Source of the DNA: Nitronereus sp964503895
GTDB taxonomy: Bacteria > Nitrospirota > Nitrospiria > Nitrospirales > UBA8639
Reading direction: 5' to 3'
DNA: 19,615 bases
NCBI GenBank assembly: GCA_964503895.1
Contig: CAZDCF010000019.1
Location: 1-19,615 of the forward strand
In this document: one piece after another, positions 7,278-13,766 of the stretch
Layout of the letters: each line of letters starts with the position of its first letter
Numbering within the stretch: position 1 is the first letter of the stretch
Position numbers and translations under genes: made by a program
Notes under the pieces: model-generated
What the model was told of the DNA's origin: nothing
Database searches by the model: none
What the model saw: only the letters and a program-made list of their open reading frames with translations

Positions 7278-8375
7278 TTATCGATGGGAGAAAAATGGAA
7301 GTGCAGTCACGACAGCAGAATATTGTTGGCCATCTACGTGAAGACTCAGGGCTGTGTTTAGGGGAGTAAAGTCTCGTAAAGGAAATCCCAGGGCAATGGT
7401 TTTGTTCAATGATGGAGAATGTGTGGCACTACTAACCCAACCAACTTCTCTGTCTCCGCTAAAAATTTTTGTTCCAGGTTTTGGAATATGACCGGCATCG
7501 GAGTCAATTACTAACCCCACCAATCGTCGCTTCACTGACCCATATGTGTCCATACGGGCTACAACTTCCTGACCAGGGTAGCAGCCTTTTGTCAAACTAA
7601 AAGCCTTGCCTTCTAGATTAGCTTCTGGTGGAACTATCTGCTCATTCAGATCTGGGCCGAGTTTCGGGATGCCAGCTTCAATGCGAAGTGTCTCTCTTGC
7701 TTGGGTACCAAAAGCACGAAGGCCTATGGATGCTCCAGTTGTCCAGAGCTGTTCCCATACTTTGGGAATAATTTCTTTTGAACCGAATAATTCGAAATCT
7801 GGCCCTCCAGTTTCTTGTGCTCTCCCAATTATTAGTTGTTGTCCTTCAATGTTGTGGCTCAAGAGAGACTGCATTTGTAAACAAGAAACGTCCATACCAA
7901 ATGTTGTTTGTATCAACTGAGGAGCTTCTGGCCCACTGATTAACAACATTCCCCAGCTTTCGCTGCAATTTTTTATTTTAGCTTTGGTACCATACAACAA
8001 AAATTTTCTGAAAGTTTGAAGCGTGGCATCCCCGATTTCTCCGGCGTCTTCGACCAAGAGATATTGTTCTAATTTGTATACCCGAAAGTAGCTGAGAATT
8101 TTTCCTTTGGCAGACATGAAGCTAGAGTAGAGCCATTGTCCTTCCTGGAGGGGAAGGATATCGTTGCTGATGATGCTCTGGGTCCATGTCACTCGATCGT
8201 CTCCAGTAATTTGTATCAACCCGCGATGGGAGAGATCAGCAATCCCCGCGCCCTTCCGGACGGCAAGATGTTCGGCCACTGGATCACCATAGTGGGCAGG
8301 CATTTCCCATTCTCCGATAGACTCCAATTGAGCCTCTAGTTTTTCATGAAGGTAATGAAGGGAAGATTGTTTCAT
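7278..8375 (-). CDS. ygfZ: YgfZ/GcvT-domain folate-binding protein (Fe-S enzyme maintenance)
   Basis: YgfZ proteins resemble the glycine cleavage T-protein, bind tetrahydrofolate and help maintain certain [4Fe-4S] enzymes, notably MiaB and other radical SAM proteins in E. coli. The 365-residue product has the GcvT-like N-terminal domain (GIADLSHRGLIQITGDDR, 44-61) and the family signature KGCYPGQE at 263-270 with the conserved Cys265, which aminomethyltransferases lack. A C-terminal barrel domain follows. I start at ATG 8375-8373, which overlaps the stop of the receiver-like gene (ATGA) and is probably translationally coupled; a longer in-frame start at 8480 lies deep inside that gene and its extra 35 residues look unlike the family. 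It is the last gene of the thiC-led unit, and ThiC is a radical SAM [4Fe-4S] enzyme, so the placement fits. Confidence 0.93.
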   Translation of the reverse strand: MKQSSLHYLHEKLEAQLESIGEWEMPAHYGDPVAEHLAVRKGAGIADLSHRGLIQITGDDRVTWTQSIISNDILPLQEGQWLYSSFMSAKGKILSYFRVYKLEQYLLVEDAGEIGDATLQTFRKFLLYGTKAKIKNCSESWGMLLISGPEAPQLIQTTFGMDVSCLQMQSLLSHNIEGQQLIIGRAQETGGPDFELFGSKEIIPKVWEQLWTTGASIGLRAFGTQARETLRIEAGIPKLGPDLNEQIVPPEANLEGKAFSLTKGCYPGQEVVARMDTYGSVKRRLVGLVIDSDAGHIPKPGTKIFSGDREVGWVSSATHSPSLNKTIALGFPLRDFTPLNTALSLHVDGQQYSAVVTALPFFSHR

Positions 8376-8755
8376 GGTAAGGCTTGATTGGTCACTTCTT
8401 CGAGTAAGGCCAAGGTGCGTGCAGAAAACTCGTTTCGCGAAACGAGTTTGTCGATACCCAACTCCTTGGCTGCGCGCCAAGTATCGACTTCTTCATGATT
8501 GGCAAAGGCGAGGACGGGGATGTGCTTCAATTCGTCATTTTGTTTGAGGGTTTGCAATGTCTGTGTACCATTTAAGGCTGGGTCATTCATATTAATAATA
8601 ATGGCGACAGGCTGAAGAGATTTGGCTTTAGCCTCAACGTCTGTTTCTGATTTCAACCGCTGGAGACTATACCCTGCCGGTTTGAACGCATCGCGAATTT
8701 TTGTATAGAAAAATACATCGCTCACAGCAACAAGAACATTTTTTGTCGATTCCAT
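8372..8755 (-). CDS. Degenerate receiver-domain protein (pseudo-response regulator)
   Basis: This 127-residue protein consists of a single CheY-like domain: an initial strand VLVAVSD, a second strand-helix, the central strand AIIINMNDPALNG (51-63), HIPVLAFANHEE (78-89) and KELGIDKLVSRNEF (97-110). The usual phosphoacceptor Asp of the central strand is Asn55, the acidic pair is reduced to D13, the conserved Thr/Ser is replaced (FAN, 84-86) and the conserved Lys is Arg107 or lost. Phosphorylation by a kinase is therefore unlikely, and a constitutive adaptor or protein-interaction role is inferred. AAAGG stands about 8-10 nt before the ATG at 8755. It follows the TPR gene by 38 nt and overlaps ygfZ by 4 nt. 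Confidence 0.85.
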   Translation of the reverse strand: MESTKNVLVAVSDVFFYTKIRDAFKPAGYSLQRLKSETDVEAKAKSLQPVAIIINMNDPALNGTQTLQTLKQNDELKHIPVLAFANHEEVDTWRAAKELGIDKLVSRNEFSARTLALLEEVTNQALP

Positions 8756-8793
8756 AAGACTGCCTTTAAAATCATTTCGGATTTCGAAATGGC

Positions 8794-9309
8794 CTAATTC
8801 ATGAGTGTGATCAGGCGCGTCATAGCGCGCCTGGCTGACTGATACTCGGGATTTAATGTAACCGCAGTTTTGTATGAATCAATAGCACGATTCCATTCTC
8901 CCTTTTTCTCATAGACTCTCCCAAGATTCATGTGTGGAAAAGCTGGGCTCTCGTAGCGTTTGGCTTGGGCAGCCTTTTCGAGCCAAGGTATAGCTTCGTC
9001 GAATTGGTCAAGTTCAATCAGGTAAGCCCCAATATCGTTGTAGGGATTGCCAAAGTCTGGGTCTGTGGCAATTGCCCGATGACACTCCTCGATCGCTTCG
9101 CGTAGCTGCCCCATGAAACTATAAGTCCACCCTAGAAAAGTATATGCTTCGGCTGTGGGGAATGTTTCGATGGAGCTTTGGTATAATTTTACCGCTTCAT
9201 CGAGCTTTCCCTCCATCTGATAATTGTAAGCTTGCTGGAATAAATTCCATGCGGCTACTTTATCTTCCTGGCTACCGTCCCCTTGTGCGACAAAATCCTT
9301 AATGTTCAT
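8794..9309 (-). CDS. Tetratricopeptide-repeat protein
   Basis: This 171-residue cytoplasmic protein has about four TPR helix pairs: near 17-50 (AYNYQMEGKLDEAVKLYQSS), 53-86 (LGWTYSFMGQLREAIEECHRAI), 87-121 (IGAYLIELDQFDEAIPWLEKAA) and 123-157 (LGRVYEKKGEWNRAIDSYKTAV). There is no signal peptide or catalytic domain, so it is probably a protein-protein scaffold. Its start ATG at 9309-9307 has only a weak ribosome binding site, and the gene follows thi4 by 28 nt on the same strand, which suggests read-through from thiC-thi4. The partner cannot be named; neighbouring Fe-S and thiamin proteins are candidates by position only. Confidence 0.9.
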   Translation of the reverse strand: MNIKDFVAQGDGSQEDKVAAWNLFQQAYNYQMEGKLDEAVKLYQSSIETFPTAEAYTFLGWTYSFMGQLREAIEECHRAIATDPDFGNPYNDIGAYLIELDQFDEAIPWLEKAAQAKRYESPAFPHMNLGRVYEKKGEWNRAIDSYKTAVTLNPEYQSARRAMTRLITLMN

Positions 9310-9337
9310 AACAGTGAATATTTGGATTTTTTCTTTC

Positions 9338-10138
9338 CTATTCTCCTTTTAGTTTTCGATGCACGAGTTCTGCCGCTCGACGCCCGGATAACAGCATCGA
9401 ACCAAACGCCGGCCCCATTCGTGGGGAGCCGTCAACTGCGGCTACGGCTAGGCCCGTGATAAAGCAATTGGGAAACGCCTCACGGGTGTTTTCAACAACC
9501 ATGGCTTCGGAACGTGCAACCCACATGGCTCCGTTCCCTGGCACAGTTTGATATAGCCCTCGTTTGTTGAGCAATTCGACAATTACTGCATCATGACCCG
9601 TGGCATCGACAACGATTTTTGATTCTAGGGCAATAGGGTCAACATGGATAATATCGTGGCCTGCCATTTCTGCTGTTGTATTATTAACGACAACGCCCTC
9701 AACTACCCCTTCATCACGTATAATAAGGTCAACGACTTTTGTAAGGTTCATAACCTTGGCCCCAGCTTCATACGCTGATGCAATCAAGCGTGCGGTGGCA
9801 TGGGGTGGATCAACAATGGTCATGCCCGCGCATTCTTTAATAGGCTTGCATGGAACGCCCATGGGTTCCAAAATTTCATTGGCGGGTTCGCAGAGAGTCG
9901 CTTTATTCATCAGATAACCGCCAGACCAAAACCCCCCTCCCAGGGCAAGGTTTTGTTCGAGAAGGAGTGTGCGAACGCCCTTTGAAGCCAGATCATGGGC
10001 ACAGACAAGTCCAGAAGGACCGCCTCCAACAATAATAACTTCGCTTTCAATGAGTTGGTCAAACTCTTTATAAAATTCGCGCGCAATATGACGAGTTACA
10101 TCTCGTTCACGAAGCGGCGCTGGATTGAGATTTTCCAT
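9338..10138 (-). CDS. thi4: Thi4-type thiazole synthase, probable sulfide-using (His) form
   Basis: Thi4 makes the adenylated thiazole carboxylate of thiamin from NAD and glycine. The 266-residue product has the Rossmann motif GGGPSG (38-43), LLLEQN with the ribose-binding Glu (58-63), GGGFWSGGYLMNK (67-79) and the C-terminal DGSPRMGPAFGSMLLSGRRAA segment. Yeast THI4 gives up the sulfur of its Cys205, in the motif CCMDP. Here the aligned position in IHVDP is His165, as in archaeal and bacterial Thi4 enzymes that use free sulfide with iron and turn over repeatedly. The start ATG at 10138 is preceded by AGAGGC, which begins on the last base of the thiC stop codon; the two genes are 9 nt apart. 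No thiG, thiS or thiH is in the window. Confidence 0.95.
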   Translation of the reverse strand: MENLNPAPLRERDVTRHIAREFYKEFDQLIESEVIIVGGGPSGLVCAHDLASKGVRTLLLEQNLALGGGFWSGGYLMNKATLCEPANEILEPMGVPCKPIKECAGMTIVDPPHATARLIASAYEAGAKVMNLTKVVDLIIRDEGVVEGVVVNNTTAEMAGHDIIHVDPIALESKIVVDATGHDAVIVELLNKRGLYQTVPGNGAMWVARSEAMVVENTREAFPNCFITGLAVAAVDGSPRMGPAFGSMLLSGRRAAELVHRKLKGE

Positions 10139-10147
10139 GTTATGCCT

Positions 10148-12085
10148 CTATAGGTATATTTCTCCGCCGGTTTGACGGAATTCTTGTGATTTTTCTTTGA
10201 GTCCTACTTCAATCGCTTCTTGCTCAGCCAAGTGTTTTTGCGCAGCGTAATCCCGCACATCTTGCGTAATTTTCATAGAGCAGAAATGTGGACCGCACAT
10301 GGAACAGAAGTGTGCACCTTTTGCCGCCTGATCGGGTAGTGTAGCATCATGATACTCCCGCGCAGTTTCTGGGTCTAATGAGAGATTAAATTGATCCTCC
10401 CATCGGAATTCGAAACGTGCCTGGGATAACGCGTTGTCACGGCGTTGTGCCACAGGATGTCCCTTCGCGAGATCTGCTGCATGTGCTGCTATTTTGTATG
10501 CGATGACCCCTTCCTTCACATCTTCTTTATTTGGAAGACCCAGGTGTTCTTTGGGTGTGACATAGCAGAGCATCGCGCATCCATACCAGCCTATCATAGC
10601 AGCCCCTATACCTGAGGTGATGTGGTCATAGCCAGGTGCGATGTCCGTGGTGAGCGGACCCAAAGTATAGAACGGTGCCTCGTGGCAAGCCTTCAATTGT
10701 TTTTCCATATTTTCATGAATCATATGCATAGGTACATGACCTGGTCCCTCGATCATGACCTGAACATCATGCTTCCATGCAATCTTGGTGAGTTCTCCCA
10801 GTGTTTCTAATTCCGCGAATTGAGCTTCATCATTCGCATCTGCAATTGATCCTGGACGCAATCCATCTCCTAAACTAAATGATACGTCGTAGGCTTTCAT
10901 GATTTCGCAGATTTCTTCGAAATGTGTGTAAGTAAAATTTTCTTGGTGATGGGCCAGGCACCATTTTGCGTGAATCGAGCCGCCACGAGAAACAATCCCA
11001 GTCATGCGATTAGCTGTCATTGGGACATAGGGTAAACGGACTCCGGCATGAATCGTGAAGTAATCAACTCCTTGCTCAGCCTGCTCAATTAAGGTGTCAC
11101 GATAAATTTCCCAGGTAAGGTTTTCAGCTTTACCCCCTACTTTTTCCAAGGCTTGGTAAATGGGAACTGTGCCGATTGGTACTGGAGAGTTGCGAATAAT
11201 CCATTCGCGAGTTTCATGAATATTTTTCCCTGTGGAAAGGTCCATCACCGTGTCTGAACCCCAACGAATTGCCCAAATCATCTTTTCCACTTCTTCCTCA
11301 ATGGAGGATGCCACTGCAGAATTTCCAATGTTGGCATTGATCTTTACTAGGAAGTTCCGGCCGATAATCATAGGCTCAATTTCTGGGTGATTGATGTTGC
11401 TCGGGATTATCGCGCGTCCTCGGGCGACTTCATCTCTAACAAATTCCGGAGTGATAGCTTTGGGAAGATTTGCTCCCCATGCCTGGCCTGGATGCTGCTC
11501 TACGCCACGAGATTTTCCATGCGATTCGGTCTCAGCTGTTTCGCGCAGTTGTGTCTCACGAATTGCGATATATTCCATTTCCGGTGTGACCATTCCCATC
11601 CTTGCATAGTGCATTTGCGTCACATTGTGACCAGGTTTGGCTTTCAAAGGTTTACGAATATGGCTGAATCGTAAATCCTGTAGGCTGGGATCCTTAGCCC
11701 GTTGGCGGCCATAATCCGAGGATATATCAAGTAGCTCGTCCACATCCTGCCGACTGAGTATCCAATTCTGCCGCAATGGACGAAGTCCTTCTCGAATATT
11801 GATATTGGCGAAAGGGTCGGTATACGGGCCGGAGGTATCGTACACCACGATGGATCGGGCTGATGGTGGTGATGAATGCGTTGATCCATTCGCTCCGTTC
11901 CCATTTTCGTTTTCTGGAGGTGTCAATGCAATCTCCCGCATGGGTACCGTGACCCCGGGCTGGTTTCCTTTTACGTAGACTTTTTTTGATGCGGGTAGTG
12001 GTGATGTGGTTAGGGGGGAATAGGCGTGCTCATTCGAACCTCGATCATTCAAGGAATTAACCGATGGAAGTTCTGGGTGGCTCAT
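10148..12085 (-). CDS. thiC: Phosphomethylpyrimidine synthase ThiC
   Basis: ThiC is a radical SAM enzyme that rearranges aminoimidazole ribotide into the hydroxymethylpyrimidine phosphate of thiamin. The 645-residue protein has an N-terminal extension of about 33 residues rich in Ser and Pro, then the ThiC N-terminal domain (KVYVKGNQPGVTVPMREI). The barrel follows, with MIEGPGHVPMHMI and the TTDIAPGYDHI segment. The C-terminal cluster-binding motif CSMCGPHFC has the CxxCx4C pattern at C594, C597 and C602. A strong GGAAAGGA lies about 10 nt before the ATG at 12085. It is first in the unit thiC-thi4-TPR-receiver-ygfZ and its leader carries a TPP riboswitch. Confidence 0.98.
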   Translation of the reverse strand: MSHPELPSVNSLNDRGSNEHAYSPLTTSPLPASKKVYVKGNQPGVTVPMREIALTPPENENGNGANGSTHSSPPSARSIVVYDTSGPYTDPFANINIREGLRPLRQNWILSRQDVDELLDISSDYGRQRAKDPSLQDLRFSHIRKPLKAKPGHNVTQMHYARMGMVTPEMEYIAIRETQLRETAETESHGKSRGVEQHPGQAWGANLPKAITPEFVRDEVARGRAIIPSNINHPEIEPMIIGRNFLVKINANIGNSAVASSIEEEVEKMIWAIRWGSDTVMDLSTGKNIHETREWIIRNSPVPIGTVPIYQALEKVGGKAENLTWEIYRDTLIEQAEQGVDYFTIHAGVRLPYVPMTANRMTGIVSRGGSIHAKWCLAHHQENFTYTHFEEICEIMKAYDVSFSLGDGLRPGSIADANDEAQFAELETLGELTKIAWKHDVQVMIEGPGHVPMHMIHENMEKQLKACHEAPFYTLGPLTTDIAPGYDHITSGIGAAMIGWYGCAMLCYVTPKEHLGLPNKEDVKEGVIAYKIAAHAADLAKGHPVAQRRDNALSQARFEFRWEDQFNLSLDPETAREYHDATLPDQAAKGAHFCSMCGPHFCSMKITQDVRDYAAQKHLAEQEAIEVGLKEKSQEFRQTGGEIYL

Positions 12086-12163
12086 TATAATAATGTCCTT
12101 TCCTATAAATTCAGACAGCTCAAGATAACCGTCTGATAAAAGGTGGGAGTCAATTTAGCCAAT

Positions 12164-12189
12164 AAAAAAACCGTTCCGAAAGGGAACGG
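12164..12189 (-). terminator. Riboswitch-controlled intrinsic terminator of thiC
   Basis: On the minus strand CCGTTCC (12189-12183) pairs with GGAACGG (12177-12171) around a five-base loop, and seven Ts follow (12170-12164). It lies 30 nt after the TPP aptamer and about 80 nt before the thiC ATG. Its 5' arm CCGTTCCC can also pair with GGGAAGCGG at the 3' edge of the aptamer, with one bulged G, which would form an antiterminator. Confidence 0.9.
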
Positions 12190-12219
12190 CTTGGTAGAAG
12201 AAATGCATTCTATTCATCA

Positions 12220-12305
12220 CCGCTTCCCTACGCTGGTACTAGCCAGATCAGGTAGTAAGGGTTGTCTTTTGGGAAAGACTCTCAGCCGCTCGGCTCCCCT
12301 AGCTG
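12220..12305 (-). promoter_or_regulatory. TPP (THI element) riboswitch aptamer
   Basis: The minus strand shows the THI-box signature: AGGGGAGCC, GGCTGAGAG, then ACCCTTACTACCTGATCTGG and CCAGCGTAGGGAAGC, in the right order and spacing for the P2-P3 and P4-P5 arms. P1 can form from GCT (12303-12301) with AGC (12224-12222), as in E. coli thiM. Thiamin pyrophosphate binding would hold GGGAAGC in P1 and so leave the downstream terminator arm free to close, switching thiC-thi4 off. Confidence 0.97.
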
Positions 12306-12320
12306 TTCATCGCAGATCAA

Positions 12321-12349
12321 ATCGTACTCTTCGATGAGGCCTCTGTCAA
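12321..12349 (-). promoter_or_regulatory. Sigma70-like promoter of the thiC unit
   Basis: On the minus strand a perfect TTGACA (12349-12344) and TACGAT (12326-12321) are 17 nt apart. Transcription would start near 12313-12315, only about 8-10 nt before the first helix of the riboswitch, which is the expected arrangement. It is identified by motif only. Confidence 0.68.
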
Positions 12350-12403
12350 TCAACCCTGGATATTTGAGAGGTCCTCTTGAACTGAACTATACGCTGAGGG
12401 TTC

Positions 12404-12419
12404 AACCTTACACAAGGTT
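12404..12419. repeat. Perfect inverted repeat in the thiC-nadA intergenic region
   Basis: AACCTT (12404-12409) and AAGGTT (12414-12419) form a perfect 6-bp inverted repeat with a 4-nt spacer. It lies between the divergent predicted promoters of thiC and nadA and has no T-run, so it is more likely an operator-like site than a terminator. No regulator is recognised. Confidence 0.35.
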
Positions 12420-12464
12420 AGTTGGACGGATTTGTGGAGCAAAAATCCATGGGTCTTTTAAAGA

Positions 12465-12494
12465 TTGTTGAAATATGAAGAAATTTGTTACAAT
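12465..12494 (+). promoter_or_regulatory. Possible sigma70-like promoter of nadA
   Basis: TTGTTG (12465-12470) and TACAAT (12489-12494) are 18 nt apart in an AT-rich stretch about 100 nt before the nadA start. It is the best match in the region, but the -35 box is imperfect. Confidence 0.4.
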
Positions 12495-12597
12495 TTAACG
12501 CTTTAACCCCAAATCTCCACCTAACAATGGGAAAGAGGATGTTGGGTAGGATGGCCGTTCCGTATCCGATCGTATCATTTCTACTAAAGGTGATGGC

Positions 12598-13701
12598 GTG
12601 AATTCAGTTCAGACTCTCGAATTACCAATATTAGATTATCAAGACCTGCCTCCCCAGGAACTCTTTGAGCGAATCGTAGTGGCAAAAAAGGCGCTAGGCG
12701 ACCAGATCTTGATGTTGGGACATAATTATCAACGTGATGATGTTATTGTGCATGCCAACCTCCGTGGCGACTCCTTATTGTTATCGAAGTTAGCCGCTGA
12801 GCGATCCCAGCATCCCTATGTTGTGTTTTGCGGCGTCCACTTTATGGCGGAAACCGCGGACATTTTAAGCCAAACCAATCAAACTGTCATTTTGCCTGAC
12901 TTAGCTGCTGGTTGTTCTATGGCGGATATGGCAGCAATTGAGCAGGTTGATCAATGTTGGGAGGAATTGGGACGTATACTAAATGTGGAAGAAGAAGTCA
13001 TGCCAGCGGTGTACGTCAACTCGGCAGCCATACTCAAAGCCTTTTGCGGGGAGCATGGAGGTATTACCTGTACGTCATCCAACGCTAAGGCAGTTATGGA
13101 ATGGTGTTGGGCTCGAAGAGAAAAGATCCTTTTTTTCCCTGATGAGCACCTGGGGCGAAATATTGCCAATAAAATGGGGATGCGACGCGAGCAAATGATA
13201 ATATGGGATCCTTATATGCCCTATGGCGGAAATACCAAGGATGCCATTCGCAATGCCAAGCTTATTTTATGGAAGGGCCATTGCAGTGTGCATCAAATGT
13301 TTCAGCCGGAGCACGTAGAATATTTTCGGAATGCCTATCCTGATATTCGTGTCATTGTACATCCGGAGTGCCATGAAAATGTCGTAAACCGGGCTGACCT
13401 TGTGGGGTCCACCGAGTTTATTATTCGAACGGTAAAACAAGCTGAGCCTGACACACAGTGGGTGGTGGGGACGGAGTTGAATCTGGTGAATCGTCTCAAG
13501 CACGAAGAAAAAGATAAACAGGTGTTTTTCTTATCACCGACGGTGTGCCGATGTGCAACCATGTACAGGATCGACGCAGCGCATTTATGTTGGACCATGG
13601 AAAACCTGGCCCAAGGTACAGTCGTGAACCAAATTTCTGTCCCTGATGATGACAAGGTACTGGCTCGCATTGCGCTCGATCGTATGATGGCCCTCAGCTA
13701 G
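12598..13701 (+). CDS. nadA: Quinolinate synthase NadA
   Basis: NadA condenses iminoaspartate (from NadB) with dihydroxyacetone phosphate to quinolinate in de novo NAD synthesis, using a [4Fe-4S] cluster. The 367-residue product has the active-site segments MLGHNYQRDDVI (39-50) and DSLLLSKLAAE (58-68). The three cluster ligands of the family fit C106 (AAGCSMADMA), C158 (GGITCTSSNA) and a Cys in PTVCRCATMYRID near residue 318. The length matches the long form of NadA. The start is GTG at 12598: AAAGGTGA lies 5-9 nt upstream and the nearby ATG at 12593 runs straight into a stop. No nadB or nadC is in view. NAD is also a substrate of the divergent Thi4, a loose metabolic link. Confidence 0.97.
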   Translation: MNSVQTLELPILDYQDLPPQELFERIVVAKKALGDQILMLGHNYQRDDVIVHANLRGDSLLLSKLAAERSQHPYVVFCGVHFMAETADILSQTNQTVILPDLAAGCSMADMAAIEQVDQCWEELGRILNVEEEVMPAVYVNSAAILKAFCGEHGGITCTSSNAKAVMEWCWARREKILFFPDEHLGRNIANKMGMRREQMIIWDPYMPYGGNTKDAIRNAKLILWKGHCSVHQMFQPEHVEYFRNAYPDIRVIVHPECHENVVNRADLVGSTEFIIRTVKQAEPDTQWVVGTELNLVNRLKHEEKDKQVFFLSPTVCRCATMYRIDAAHLCWTMENLAQGTVVNQISVPDDDKVLARIALDRMMALS

Positions 13702-13766
13702 CCTCCATGGATATTGATTGTAGTATTTAATACCCCGCCTTGTTTATATCCTAAACTGAGTTGGCC

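Noticed and set aside
7278..8480. 400-residue YgfZ starting at 8480
   Set aside because: Its first 35 codons are out of frame inside the receiver gene and do not resemble YgfZ; ATG 8375 with the ATGA overlap fits.
12143..12471. Short plus-strand frames across the thiC leader
   Set aside because: They are read through the antisense of the riboswitch and terminator and have no coding character.
13761..13766. TTG start of ileS two codons earlier
   Set aside because: Possible but no better ribosome binding site; ATG 13767 preferred.
13702..13766. T-box leader of ileS
   Set aside because: The gap is only 65 nt and has no T-box sequence or specifier stem.
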